A DNA stretch of 64,000 nucleotides from Cladorhizidae sp. MBARI D1340-BT2 (taxonomy: Eukaryota > Porifera > Demospongiae > Poecilosclerida > Cladorhizidae), in NCBI GenBank assembly GCA_028752905.1, contig JAQNBH010000012.1, positions 22,220,956-22,284,955 of the forward strand, written 5' to 3'. The first letter of the stretch is position 1; every line of letters begins with the position of its first letter. Below are positions 12,640 through 26,447 of this stretch, one piece after another. Both the position numbers and the translations under genes were made by a program. The notes beneath the pieces are model-generated. The model was not told the origin of the DNA, did not search any database, and worked only from the letters and a program-made list of their open reading frames with translations.

Positions 12640-15600
12640 GTGGCTTTGGACATTGGCTTGGTGCAGTGGCTTTGTACCAGTGGCTTTGGACAGTGGCTTT
12701 GTACAGTGGCTTTGTACCAGTGGCTTGGTTTGGTTCTGTACCAGCAGCTTTGGATAGTGGCTTGGTACAGTGGCTTTGTACCAGTGGCTTTGGACAGTGA
12801 CTTGGTACAGTGGCTTTGTACCAGTGGCTTTGGTCAGTGGCTTGGTTCTGTACCAGTGTCTTTGGATAGTGGCTTGGTACAGTGGCTTTGTACCAGTGGC
12901 TTTGGACAGTGGCTTGGTACAGTGGCTTTGTACCAGTGGCTTTGGACAGTTGCTTGGTACAGTCGCTTTGTACCAGTGTCTTTGGACAGTGGCTTGGTAC
13001 AGTGGCTTTAGGCTTTGGACACTGGTTTGGTACAGTGGCTTGGTACAGTGGCTTTGTACCAGTGGCTTTGGACAGTTGCTTGGTACTGTACCAGTGGCTT
13101 TGGACAGTGGCTTGGTACAGTGGCTTTGTACCAGTGGCTTTGGACAGTGGCTTGGTGCAGTGGATTTGTACCAGTGGCTTTGGACAGTTGATTGGTATAG
13201 TGGCTTTGTACCAGTGGCTTTGTGTAAGTGGCTTTGGACAGTGGCTTTGTATCAGAGGCTTTGGACAGTGGCTTGGTACAGTGGCTTTGTACCAGTGGCT
13301 TTGGACAGTTGATTGGTACAGTGGCTTTGTACCAGTGGCTTTGGACAGTGGCTTGGTACAGTGGCTTTGTACCAGTGGCTTTCGACAGTGGCTTGGTACA
13401 GTGGCTTTGTACCAGTGGCTTTGGACAGTTGCTTGATACAGTGACTTTGTACCAGTGGCTTTGGACACTGGCTTGGTACAGTGGCTTAGTACCAGTGGCT
13501 TTGGACAGTGGCTTGGTACAGTGGCTTTGTACCAGTGGCTTTGGACAGTGACTTGGTACATTGGCTTTGTACCAATGGCTTTGGAAAGTGGCTTGGTACA
13601 GTGGCTTTGTACCAGTGGCTTTGGACAGTGGTTTGGTACAGTGGCTTTGTACCAGTGGCTTTGGACATTGGCTTCATACAGTGGCTTTGTAGCAGTGTCT
13701 TTGGACAGTGGATTGGTACAGTGGCTTTGTACAAGTGGCTTTGGACAGTGGCTTGGTACAGTGGCTTTGTACCAGTGGCTTTGGTCAGTGGCTTGGTACA
13801 GTAGATTTGTACCAGTGGCTTTGGACAATGGCTTGGTTCTATACAAGTGGCTTTGGATAGTGGCTTGGTACAGTGGCTTTGTACCAGTGTCTTTGGACAG
13901 TGACTTGGTACAGTGGCTTTGTACTAGTGGCTTTGGACAGTGGCTTGGTACAGTGGCTTTTGTACCAGTGGGTTGTACAGTGGCTTGGTATAGTGGCTTT
14001 GTACCAGTGGCTTTGGACAGTGTTGAGTGGCTTGGTGCAGTGGCTTTGTACCAGCGGCTTTGGAAAGTGGCTTGGTACAGTGTCTTTGTATCAGTGGCTT
14101 TGGACAGTGGCTTTGTACCATTGGCTTTGGGCAGTGGCTTGGTACAGTGGCTTTGTACCAGTCTGTTTGGACAGTGACTTGGTACATTGGCTTTGTACCA
14201 ATGGCTTTGGACAGTGGCTTGTTACAGTGGATTTCTACCAGTAGCTTTGGACAGTGGCTTGGTACAGTGGCTTTGTACCAGTGATTTTGGACAGTGTCTT
14301 GGTACAGTGGCTTTGTACCAGTGGCTTTGGACAGTGGCTAGGTACAGTGGCTTTGTGCCAGTGGCTTTGGACAGTGGCTTGGTACAGTGGTTTGTACCAG
14401 TGGCTTTGGACAGTGACTTGGTACAGTGGCTTTGTACCAGTGGCTTTGGACATTGGCTTGGTGCAGTGGCTTTGTACCAGTGGCTTTGGACAGAGGCTTG
14501 GTACAGTGGCTTTGTACCAGTGGCTTGGTTTGGTTCTGTACCAGTGGCTTTGGATAGTGGCTTGGTACAGTGGCTTTGTACCAGTGACTTTGGACGGTGG
14601 CTTGGTTCAGTGGCTTTGTACCAGTGGCTTTGGACAGTGGCTTGGTTCTGTACCAGTGGCTTTGGATAGTGGCTTGGTACAGTGGTTTGTACCAGTGGCT
14701 TTGGACAGTGGCTTGGTATGGTGGCTTTGTACCAGTGGCTTTGGATAGTGGCTTGGTGCAGTGGCTTTGTACCAGTGTCTTTGGACAGTGGCTTGGTACA
14801 GTGGCTTTGTATCAGTGGCTTTGGACAGTGGCTTTGTACCAGTTGCTTTGGACAGGGCTTGGATAAGTGGCTTTGTACCAGTGGCTTTGGACAGTGGCTT
14901 GGGACAGTGGCTTGGTACCAGTGGCTTTGGACAGTGGCTTGGGACAGTGGCTTTGTACAAGTGGCTTTGGACAGTGGCTTGGGACAGTGGATTTGTACCA
15001 GTGACTTTGGACAGTGGCTTGGGACAGTGGCTTTGTACCAGTGGCTTTGGACAGTGGCTTGGTACAGTGGCTTTGTACCAGTAGCTTTGGACAGTGGCTT
15101 GGGAAAGTGGCTTTGTACCAGTGGCTTTGGACAGTGGCTTGGTACAGTGGCTTTGTAACAGTGGCTTTGGACAGTGGCTTGGTACAGTGGCTTTGTACCA
15201 GTCTCTTTGGACAGTGACTTGGTACATTGGCTTTGTACCAATGGCTTTGTACAGTGGCTTGGTACAGTGGATTTGTACCAGTGGCTTTGGACAGTGGCTT
15301 GGTACAGTGGCTTTGTACCAGTGGCTTTGGACATTGGCTTGGTGCAGTGGCTTTGTACCAGTGGCTTTGGACAGTGGCTTTGTACAGTGGCTTTATACCA
15401 GTGGCTTGGTTTGGTTCTGTACCAGTGGCTTTGGATAGTGGCTTGGTACAGTGGCTTTGTACCAGTGGCTTTGGACAGTGGCTTGGTACAGTGGCTTTGT
15501 ACCAGTGGCTTTGGTCAGTGGCTTGGTTCTGTACCAGTGTCTTTGGATAGTGGCTTGGTACAGTGGCTTTGTTCCAGTGGCTTTGGAAGGTGGCTTGGTA

Positions 15601-17342
15601 CAGTGGCTTCGTACCAGTGGCTTTGGACAGTGGCTTGGTGCAGTGTCTTTGTACCAGTGTCTTTGGACAGTGGCTTGGTACAGTGGCTTTGTATCAGTGG
15701 CTTTGGACAGTGGCTTTGTACCAGTGGCTTTTGACAGTGGCTTGGTACAGTGGCTTTGTACCAGTGGCTTTGGACAGTTGCTTGGTACAGTGGCTTTGTA
15801 CCAGTGGCTTTGGACAGTGGCTTGGTACAGTGGCTTTAGGCTTTGGACACTGGTTTGGTACAGTGGCTTGGTGCAGTGGCTTTGTACCAGTGGCTTTGGA
15901 CAGTTGCTTGGTACTGTACCAGTGGCTTTGGACAGTGGCTTGGTACAGTAGCTTTGTACCAGTGTCTTTGGACAGTGGCTTATTACAGTGGCTTTGTACC
16001 AGTAGTTTTGGACAGTGGCTTGGTACAGTGGCTTTGTACCAGTGGCTTTGGACAGTGGCTTGGTGCAGTGGATTTGTACCAGTGGCTTTGGACAGTGGCT
16101 TGATACAGTGGCTTTGTGTAAGTGGCTTTGGACAGTGGCTTTGTACCAGTGGCTTTGGACAGTGGCTTTGTACCAGTGGCTTTGGAAAGTGGCTTGGTAC
16201 AGTGGCTTTGTACCAGTGGCTTTGGACAGTTGATTGGTATAGTGGCTTTGTACCAGTGGCTTTGGACAGTGGCTTGGTACAGTGGCTTTGTACCAGTGGC
16301 TTTTGACAGTGGCTTGGTACAGTGGCTTTGTACCTGTGGCTTTGGACAGTGGCTTGGTACAATGGCTTTGTACCAGTGGCTTTGGACAGTGGCTTGTTAC
16401 AGTGGCTTGGTACAGTGGCTTTGTACCAGTGGCTTTGGACAGTGGCTTGGTACATTGGCTTTGTACCAATGGCTTTGGACAGTGGCTTGGTACAGTGGCT
16501 TTGTACCAGTGGCTTTGGACAGTGGTTTGGTACAGTGGCTTTGTACCAGTGGTTTGGACAGTGGCTTAGTACAGTGGCTTTGTAGCAGAGTCTTTGGACA
16601 ATGGCTTGGTACAGTGGCTTTGTACAAGTGGCTTTGGACAGTGGCTTGGTACAGCGGCTTTGTACCAGTGGCTTTGGTCAGTGGCTTGGTACAGTGGCTT
16701 TGTACCAGTGGCTTTGGACAATGGCTTGGTTCTGTACATGTGGCTTTGAATAGTGGCTTGGTACAGTGGCTTTGTACCAGTGTCTTTGGACAGTGACTTG
16801 GTACAGTGGCTTTGTACCAGTGGCTTTGGACAGTGGCTTGGTACAGTGGCTTTTGTACCAGTGGGTTTGTACAGTGGCTTGGTACAGTGCCTTTGTACCA
16901 GTGGCTTTGGACAGTGTTGAGTGGCTTGGTGCAGTGGCTTTGTACCAGTGGCTTTGGAAAGTGACTTGGTACAGTGGCTTTGTATCAGTGGCTATGGACA
17001 GTGGCTTTGTACCATTGGCTTTGGGCAGTGGCTTGGTACAGTGGCTTTGTACCAGTGGCTTTGGACAGTGGCTTGGTATAGTGGCTTTGTACCAGTGGCT
17101 TTGGACAGTGGTTTTGTACAGTGGCTTTGTACTATTGGCTTTGCACAGCGGCTTTGTACTGTGACTTTGTATAGTGGCTTTGTACAGTAGATTTGTACAG
17201 TGGGTTGGGACAGTGTCTTTGTACCAGTGGCTTTGGACAGTGGCTTGGGACAGTGGCTTTGTACAAGTGGCTTTGGACAGTAGCTTGGGACAGTGGCTTT
17301 GTACCAGTTGCTTTGGACAGTGGCTTGGGACAGTGGCTTTGT
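12640..17342 (+). repeat. ~5.5-kb higher-order repeat, copy 1
   Basis: Long-range homology links this block to 18093-23273. The offset drifts along the block: 5,453 near 12640, about 5,613 near 14187, 5,892 near 15451 and 5,931 near 16766-17132. The drift reflects gain or loss of whole or partial monomers after duplication. The block carries the GTTGAG form of the short-deletion marker near 14030 and 16916. Confidence 0.8.
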
Positions 17343-18092
17343 ACCAGTGGCTTTGGACAGTGGCTTGGGACAGTGGCTTTGTACCAGTGGCTTTGGACAG
17401 TGGTTTGGGACAGTGGCTTTGTACCAGTGGCTTTGGATAGCGGCTTCGGACAGTGGATTTGTACCAGTGACTTTGGACAGTGGCTTGAGACAGTGGCTTT
17501 GTACCAGTGGCTTTGGACAGTTGCTTGGTAGAGTGGCTTTGTACCAGTAGCTTTGGACAGTGGCTTGGGAAAGTGGTTTTGTAACAGTGTCTTTGGACAG
17601 TGGCTTGGTACAGTGGCTTTGTAACAGTGGCTTTGGACAGTGGCTTGGTACAGCATTGGCTTTGAACCAGTGGCTTTGAACAGTGGCTTGGTACAGTGGC
17701 TTTGTACCAGTGGCTTTGGAAAGTGGCTTGGTACAGTGGCTTTGTACCAGTGGCTTTGGACAGTGGCTTGGTACAGTGGCTTTGTACCAGTGGTTTTGGA
17801 CAGTGACTTGGTACAGTGGCTTTGTAGCAGTGGCTTTGGACAGTGGCTTGGTACAGTGGCTTTGTGCCAGTGGCTTTTGACAGTGGCTTGGTACAGTGGC
17901 TTTGTACCAGTGGCTTGGTTTGGTTCTGTACCAGTGGCTTTGGAAAGTGGCTTGCTACAGTAGCTTTGTACCAGTGCCTTTGGACAGTGGCTTGGTACAG
18001 TGGATTTGTACCAGTGGCTTTGGACAGTGGCTTGGTACAGTGGTTTGTACCAGTGGCTTTGGACAGTGGCTTGGTAAAGTGGCTTTGTACCA

Positions 18093-21000
18093 GTGGCTTT
18101 GGACATTGGCTTGGTGCAGTGGCTTTGTACCAGTGGCTTTGGACAGTGGCTTTGTACAGTGGCTTTGTACCAGTGGCTTGGTTTGGTTCTGTACCAGTGG
18201 CTTTGGATAGTGGCTTGGTACAGTGGCTTTGTACCAGTGGCTTTGGACAGTGGCTTGGTACAGTGGCTTTGTACCAGTGGCTTTGGTCAGTGGCTTGGTT
18301 CTGTACCAGTGTCTTTGGATAGTGGCTTGGTACAGTGGCTTTGTACCAGTGGCTTTGGAAGGTGGCTTGGTACAGTGGCTTTGTACCAGTGGCTTTGGAC
18401 AGTGGATTGGTGCAGTGTCTTTGTACCAGTATCTTTGGACAGTGGCTTGGTACAGTGGCTTTGTATCATTGGCTTTGGACAGTGGCTTTGTACCAGTGGC
18501 TTTTGACAGTGGCTTGGTACAGTGGCTTTGTACCAGTGGCTTTGGACAGTTGCTTGGTACAGTGGCTTTGTACCAGTGGCTTTGGACAGTGGCTTGGTAC
18601 AGTGGCTTTAGGCTTTGGACACTGGTTTGGTACAGTGGCTTGGTACAGTGGCTTTGTACCAGTGGCTTTGGACAGTTGCTTGGTACTGTACCAGTGGCTT
18701 TGGACAGTGGCTTGGTACAGTGGCTTTGTACCAGTGTCTTTGGACAGTGGCTTATTACAGTGGCTTTGTACCAGTAGTTTTGGCCAGTGGTTTGTACCAA
18801 TGTCTTTGGACAGTGGCTTGGTACAGTGGCTTTGTACCAGTGGCTTTGGACAGTGGCTTGGTGCAGTGGATTTGTACCAGTGGCTTTGAACAGTGGCTTG
18901 ATACAGTGGCTTTGTGTAAGTGGCTTTGGACAGTGGCTTTGTATCAGAGGCTTTGGACAGTGGCTTGGTACAGTGGCTTTGTACCAGTGGCTTTGGACAG
19001 TTGATTGGTACAGTGGCTTTGTACCAGTGGCTTTGGACAGTGGCTTGGTACAGTGGCTTTGTACCAGTGGCTTTCGACAGTGGCTTGGTACAGTTGACTT
19101 TGTACCAGTGGCTTTGGACAGTGGCTTGGTACAGTGGCTTAGTACCAGTGGCTTTGGACAGTGGCTTGGTGCAGTGGCTTTGTACCAGTGGCTTTGGACA
19201 GTGACTTGGTACATTGGCTTTGTACCAATGGCTTTGGAAAGTGGCTTGGTACAGTGGCTTTGTACCAATGGCTTTGGACAGTGGCTTAATACAGTGGTTT
19301 GTAGCAGTGTCTTTGGACAGTGGATTGGTACAGTGGCTTTGTACAAGTGGCTTTGGACAGTGGCTTAGTACAGTGGCTTTGTACCAGTGGCTTTGGTCAG
19401 TGGCTTGGTACAGTAGATTTGTACCAGTGGCTTTGGACAATGGCTTGGTTCTGTACAAGTGGATTTGGATAGTGGCTTGGTACAGTGGCTTTGTACCAGT
19501 GTCTTTGGACAGTGACTTGGTACAGTGGCTTTGTACCAGTGGCTTTGGACAGTGGCTTGGTACAGTGGCTTTTGTACCAGTGGGTTTGTACAGTGGCTTG
19601 GTACAGTGGCTTTGTACCAGTGGCTTTGGACAGTGTTGAGTGGCTTGGTGCAGTGGCTTTGTACCAGCGGCTTTGGAAAGTGGCTTGGTACAGTGGCTTT
19701 GTATCAGTGGCTTTGGACAGTGGCTTTGTACCATTGGCTTTGGGCAGTGGCTTGGTACAGTGGCTTTGTACCAGTCTGTTTGGACAGTGACTTGGTACAT
19801 TGGCTTTGAACCAATGGCTTTGGACAGTGGCTTGGTACAGTGGATTTGTACCAGTAGCTTTGGACAGTGGCTTGGTACAGTGGCTTTGTACCAGTGGTTT
19901 TGGACAGTGTCTTGGTACAGTGGCTTTGTACCAGTGGCTTTGGACAGTGTCTAGGTACAGTGGCTTTGTGCCAGTGGCTTTGGACAGTGGCTTGGTACAG
20001 TGGTTTGTACCAGTGGCTTTGGACAGTGGCTTGGTACAGTGGCTTTGTACCAGTGGCTTTGGACATTGGCTTGGTGCAGTGGCTTTGTACCAGTGGCTTT
20101 GGACAGAGGCTTGGTACAGTGGCTTTGTACCAGTGGCTTGGTTTGGTTCTGTACCAGTGGCTTTGGATAGTGACTTGATACAGTGGCTTTGTACCAGTGA
20201 CTTTGGACGGTGGCTTGGTACAGTGGCTTTGTACCAGTGGCTTTGGACAGTGGCTTGGTTCTGTACCAGTGGCTTTGGATAGTGGCTTGGTACAGTGGCT
20301 TTGTACCAGTGGCTTTGGACAGTGGCTTGGTACGGTGGCTTTGTACCAGTGGCTTTGGATAGTGGCTTGGTGCAGTGGCTTTGTACCAGTGTCTTTGGAC
20401 AGTGGCTTGGTACAGTGGCTTTGTATCAGTGGCTTTGGACAGTGGCTTTGTACCAGTTGCTTTGGACAGGGCTTGGATAAGTGGCTTTGTACCAGTGGCT
20501 TTGGACAGTGGCTTGGGACAGTGGCTTGGTACCAGTGGCTTTGGACAGTGGCTTGGGACAGTGGCTTTGTACCAGTGGCTTTGGACAGTAGCTTGGGACA
20601 GTGGATTTGTACCAGTGACTTTGGACAGTGGCTTGGGACAGTGGCTTTGTACCAGTGGCTTTGGACAGTGGCTTGGTACAGTGGCTTTGTACCAGTAGCT
20701 TTGGACAGTGGCTTGGGAAAGTGGCTTTGTACCAGTGGCTTTGGACAGTGGCTTGGTACAGTGGCTTTGTAACAGTGGCTTTGGACAGTGGCTTGGTACA
20801 GTGGCTTTGTACCAGTCTCTTTGGACAGTGACTTGGTACATTGGCTTTGTACCAATGGCTTTGTACAGTGGCTTGGTACAGTGGATTTGTACCAGTGGCT
20901 TTGGACAGTGGCTTGGTACAGTGGCTTTGTACCAGTGGTTTTGGACAGTGACTTGGTACAGTGGCTTTGTACCAGTGGCTTTGGACAGTGGCTTGGTACA

Positions 21001-23273
21001 GTGGCTTTGTGCCAGTGGCTTTTGACAGTGGCTTGGTACAGTGGCTTTGTACCAGTGGCTTTGGAAAGTGGCTTGCTAGAGTGGCTTTGTACCAGTGGTT
21101 TGGACAGTGGCTTGGTACAGTAGATTTGTACCAGTGGCTTTGGACAGTGGCTTGGTACACTGGTTTGTACCAGTGGCTTTGGACAGTGGCTTGGTACAGT
21201 GGCTTTGTACCAGTGGCTTTGGACATTGGCTTGGTGCAGTGGCTTTGTACCAGTGGCTTTGGACAGTGGCTTTGTACAGTGTCTTTATACCAGTGGCTTG
21301 GTTTGGTTCTGTACCAGTGGCTTTGGATAGTGGCTTGGTACAGTGGCTTTGTACCAGTGGCTTTGGACAGTGGCTTGGTACAGTGGCTTTGTACCAGTGG
21401 CTTTGGTCAGTGGCTTGGTTCTGTACCAGTGTCTTTGGATAGTGGCTTGGTACAGTGGCTTTGTACCAGTGGCTTTGGAAGGTGGCTTGTTACAGAGGCT
21501 TCGTACCAGTGGCTTTGGACAGTGGCTTGGCGCAGTGTCTTTGTACCAGTGTCTTTGGACAGTGGCTTGGTACAGTGGCTTTGTATCAGTGGCTTTGGAC
21601 AGTGGCTTTGTACCAGTGGCTTTTGACAGTGGATTGGTAAAGTGGCTTTGTACCAGTGGCTTTGGACAGTTGCTTGGTACAGTGGCTTTGTACCAGTGGC
21701 TTTGGACAGTGGCTTGGTACAGTGGCTTTAGGCTTTGGACACTGGTTTGGTACAGTGGCTTGGTACAGTGGCTTTGTACCAGTGGCTTTGGACAGTTGCT
21801 TGGTACTGTACCAGTGGCTTTGGACAGTGGCTTGGTACAGTAGCTTTGTACCAGTGTCTTTGGACAGTGGCTTATTACAGTGGCTTTGTACCAGTAGTTT
21901 TGGACAGTGGCTTGGGACAGTGGTTTGTACCAATGTCTTTGGACAGTGGCTTGGTACATGGGCTTTGTACCAGTGGCTTTGGACAGTGGCTTGGTGCAGT
22001 GGATTTGTACCAGTGGCTTTGGACAGTGGCTTGATACAGTGGCTTTGTGTAAGTGGCTTTGGACAGTGGCTTTGTAACAGTGGCTTTGGACAGTGGCTTG
22101 GTACAGTGGCTTTGTACCAGTGGCTTTGGACAGTTGATTGGTACAGTGGCTTTGTACCAGTGGCTTTGGACAGTGGCTTGGTACAGTGGCTTTGTAGCAG
22201 TGGCTTTCGACAGTGGCTTGGTACAGTGGCTTTGTACCTGTGGCTTTGGACAGTGGCTTGGTACAATGGCTTTGTACCAGTGGCTTTGGACAGTGGCTTG
22301 TTACAGTGGCTTAGTACCAGTGGCTTTGGACAGTGGCTTGGTACAGTGGCTTTGTACCAGTGGCTTTGGACAGTGGCTTGGTACATTGGCTTTGTACCAA
22401 TGGCTTTGGACAGTGGCTTGGTACAGTGGCTTTGTACCAGTGGCTTTGGACAGTGGTTTGGTACAGTGGCTTTGTACCAGTGGTTTGGACAGTGGCTTAG
22501 TACAGTGGCTTTGTAGCAGTGTCTTTGGACAGTGGCTTGGTACAGTGGCTTTGTACAAGTGGCTTTGGACAGTGGCTTGGTACAGCGGCTTTGTACCAGT
22601 GGCTTTGGTCAGTGGCTTGGTACAGTGGCTTTGTACCAGTGGCTTTGGACAATGGCTTGGTTCTGTACATGTGGCTTTAAATAGTGGCTTGGTACAGTGG
22701 CTTTGTACCAGTGTCTTTGGATAGTGACTTGGTACAGTGGCTTTGTACCAGTGGCTTTGGACAGTGGCTTGGTACAGTGGCTTTTGTACCAGTGGGTTTG
22801 TACAGTGGCTTGGTACAGTGGCTTTGTACCAGTGGCTTTGGACAGTGTTGAGTGGCTTGGTGCAGTGGCTTTGTACCAGTGGCTTTGGAAAGTGGCTTGG
22901 TACAGTGGCTTTGTATCAGTGGCTTTGGACAGTGGCTTTGTACCATTGGCTTTGGGCAGTGGCTTGGTACAGTGGCTTTGTACCAGTGGCTTTGGACAGT
23001 GGCTTGGTATAGTGGCTTTGTACCAGTGGCTTTGGACAGTGGTTTTGTACAGTGGCTTTGTACTATTGGCTTTGCACAGCGGCTTTGTACTGTGACTTTG
23101 TATAGTGGCTTTGTACAGTAGTTTTGTACAGTGGGTTGGGACAGTGTCTTTGTACCAGTGGCTTTGGACAGTGGCTTGGGACAGTGGCTTTGTACAAGTG
23201 GCTTTGGACAGTAGCTTGGATCAGTGGCTTTGTACCAGTTGCTTTGGACAGTGGCTTGGGACAGTGGCTTTGT
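18093..23273 (+). repeat. ~5.5-kb higher-order repeat, copy 2
   Basis: Second copy of the HOR at 12640-17342. Shared marks include the shortened GGTTTGGTTCTG monomers, the GGAAGGTGG variant, the GTGTAAGTGG variant, the GTTGAG marker (near 19636 and 22847) and the AGCGGCTTTGTACTGTGAC segment (near 23078). The end overlaps the 2,065-bp duplication described separately, so duplications of different ages are nested here. Confidence 0.8.
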
Positions 23274-24262
23274 ACCATTGGCTTTGGACAGTTGCTTGGT
23301 ACAGTGGCTTTGTACCAGTAGCTTTGGACAGTGGCTTGGGAAAGTGGTTTTGTACCAGTGTCTTTGGACAGTGGCTTGGTACAGTGGCTTTGTAACAGTG
23401 GCTTTGGACAGTGGCTTGGTACAGCAGTGGCTTTGTACCAGTGGCTTTGAACAGTGGCTTGGTACAGTGGCTTTGTACCAGTGGCTTTGGAAAGTGGCTT
23501 GGTACAGTGGCTTTGTACCAGTGGCTTTGGACAGTGGCTTGGTACAGTGGATTTGTACCAGTGGCTTTGGACAGTGGCTTGGTACAGTGGTTTGTTGTAC
23601 CATACCAGTGACTTTGGACAGTGGCTTGGTACAGTGGCTTTGTACCAGTGGCTTTGGACATTGGCTTGGTGCAGTGGCTTTGTACAAGTGGCTTTGGACA
23701 GTGGCTTGGTACAGTGGCTTTGTACCAGTGGCTTGGCTTGGTTCTGTACCAGTGGCTTTGGATAGTGGCTTGGTACAGTGGCTTGGTACCAGTGCCTTTG
23801 GACAGTGGCTTGGTACAGTGGCTTTGTACCAGTGGCTTTGGACAGTGGCTTGGTTCTGTACCAGTGGCTTTGGATAGTGGCTTGGTACAGTGGCTTTGTA
23901 CCAGTGTCTTTGGTCAGTGACTTGGTACAGTGGCTTTGTACCAGTTGCTTTAGATAGTGCCTTGGTACAGTGGCTTTGTACCAGTGGCTTTGGACAGTGG
24001 CTTGGTACAGAGGCCTTGTACCTGTTGCTTTGTACCAGTGGCTTTGGACAGTGGCTTGGGACAGTGGCTTTGTACCAGTGGCTTTGGACAGTGGCTTGGG
24101 TCAGTGGCTTTGTACCAGTGGCTTTGGACAGTGGCTTGGGACAGTGGCTTTGTACGAGTGGCTTTGAACAGTGGCTTGGGACAGTGGCTTTGTACCAGTG
24201 GCTTTTGACAGTGGCTTTGTACCAGTGGCTTTTGACAGTGGCTTGGTACAGTGGCTTTGTAC
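22198..24262 (+). repeat. 2,065-bp tandem HOR, copy 1
   Basis: Directly abuts its copy at 24263-26447. The offset is 2,065 bp over the first 1,080 bp and then 2,185 bp. Copy 1 therefore lacks 120 bp, exactly three monomers, that copy 2 has near 25343-25465. Shared rare marks include GTACCTGTGG, GTACATGTGG, GTTGAG, and a 3-bp insertion giving GGTACAGCAGTGG. Confidence 0.9.
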
Positions 24263-26447
24263 CAGTGGCTTTCGACAGTGGCTTGGTACAGTGGCTTTGT
24301 ACCTGTGGCTTTGGACAGTGGCTTGGTACAATGGCTTTGTACCAGTGGCTTTGGACAGTGGCTTGTTACAGTGGCTTAGTACCAGTGGCTTTGGACAGTG
24401 GCTTGGTACAGTGGCTTTGTACCAGTGGCTTTGGACAGTGGCTTGGTACATTGGCTTTGTACCAATGGCTTTGGACAGTGGCTTGGTACATTGGCTTTGT
24501 ACCAGTGGCTTTGGACAGTGGTTTGGTACAGTGGCTTTGTACCAGTGGTTTGGACAGTGGCTTAGTACAGTGGCTTTGTAGCAGTGTCTTTGGACAGTGG
24601 CTTGGTACTGTGGCTTTGTACAAGTGGCTTTGTACAGTGGCTTGGTACAGCGGCTTTGTACCAGTGGCTTTGGTCAGTGGCTTGGTACAGTGGCTTTGTA
24701 CCAGTGGCTTTGGACAATGGCTTGGTTCTGTACATGTGGCTTTGAATAGTGGCTTGGTACAGTGGCTTTGTACCAGTGTCTTTGGATAGTGACTTGGTAC
24801 AGTGGCTTTGTACCAGTGGCTTTGGACAGTGGCTTGGTACAGTGGCTTTTGTACCAGTGGGTTTGTACAGTGGCTTGGTACAGTGGCTTTGTACCAGTGG
24901 CTTTGGACAGTGTTGAGTGGCTTGGTACAGTGGCTTTGTACCAGTGGCTTTGGAAAGTGGCTTGGTACAGTGGCTTTGTATCAGTGGCTTTGGACAGTGG
25001 CTTTGTACCATTGGCTTTGGGCAGTGGATTGGTACAGTGGCTTTGTACCAGTGGCTTTGGACAGTGGCTTGGTATAGTGGCTTTGTACCAGTGGCTTTGG
25101 ACAGTGGTTTTGTACAGTGGCTTTGTACTATTGGCTTTGCACAGCGGCTTTGTACTGTGACTTTGTATAGTGGCTTTGTACAGTAGTTTTGTACAGTGGG
25201 TTGGGACAGTGTCTTTGTACCAGTGGCTTTGGACAGTGGCTTGGGACAGTGGCTTTGTACAAGTGGCTTTGGACAGTAGCTTGGGACAGTGGCTTTGTAC
25301 CAGTTGCTTTGGACAGTGGCTTGGGACAGTGGCTTTGTACCTGTGGCTTTGGACAGTGGCTTGGGACAGTGGCTTTGTACCAGTGGCTTTGGACAGTGGT
25401 TTGGGACAGTGGCTTTGTACCAGTGGCTTTGGATAGTGGCATCGGACAGTGGATTTGTACCAGTGACTTTGGACAGTGGCTTGGTACAGTGGCTTTGTAC
25501 CAGTTGCTTTGGACAGTGGCTTGGGAAAGTGGTTTTGTACCAGTGTCTTTGGACAGTGGCTTGGTACAGTGGCTTTGTAACAGTGGCTTTGGACAGTGGC
25601 TTGGTACAGCAGTGGCTTTGTACCAGTGGCTTTGAACAGTGGCTTGGTACAGTGGCTTTGTACCAGTGGCTTTGGAAAGTGGCTTGGTACAGTGGCTTTG
25701 TACCAGTGGCTTTGGACAGTGGCTTGGTACAGTGGATTTGTACCAGTGGCTTTGGACAGTGGCTTGGTACAGTGGTTTGTTGTACCATACCAGTGGCTTT
25801 GGACAGTGGCTTGGTACAGTGGCTTTGTACCAGTGGCTTTGGACATTGGCTTGGTGCAGTGGCTTTGTACCAGTGACTTTGGACAGTGGCTTGGTACAGT
25901 GGCTTTGTACCAGTGGCTTGGCTTGGTTCTGTACCAGTGGCTTTGGATAGTGGCTTGGTACAGTGGCTTGGTACCAGTGCCTTTGGACAGTGGCTTGGTA
26001 CAGTGGCTTTGTACCAGTGGCTTTGGACAGTGGCTTGGTTCAGTACCAGTGGCTTTGGATAGTGGCTTGGTACAGTGGCTTTGTACCAGTGTCTTTGGTC
26101 AGTGACTTGGTACAGTGGCTTTGTACCAGTGGCTTTAGATAGTGCCTTGGTACAGTGGCTTTGTACCAGTGGCTTTGGACAGTGGCTTGGTACAGAGGCC
26201 TTGTACCTGTTGCTTTGTACCAGTGGCTTTGGACAGTGGCTTGGGACAGTGGCTTTGTACCAGTGGCTTTGGACAGTGGCTTGGGTCAGTGGCTTTGTAC
26301 CAGTGGCTTTGGACAGTGGCTTGGGACAGTGGCTTTGTACGAGTGGCTTTGAACAGTGGCTTGGGACAGTGGCTTTGTACCAGTGGCTTTTGACAGTGGC
26401 TTTGTACCAGTGGCTTTTGACAGTGGCTTGGTACAGTGGCTTTGTAC
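24263..26447 (+). repeat. 2,185-bp tandem HOR, copy 2
   Basis: Second copy of 22198-24262, longer by three D-type monomers near 25343-25465. It shares the GTTGTACCATACC monomer near 25770 and the AGAGGCCTTGTACCTGTTGC segment near 26193. A multiple-of-40 length change inside otherwise matching copies is what unequal exchange in register would produce. Confidence 0.9.
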
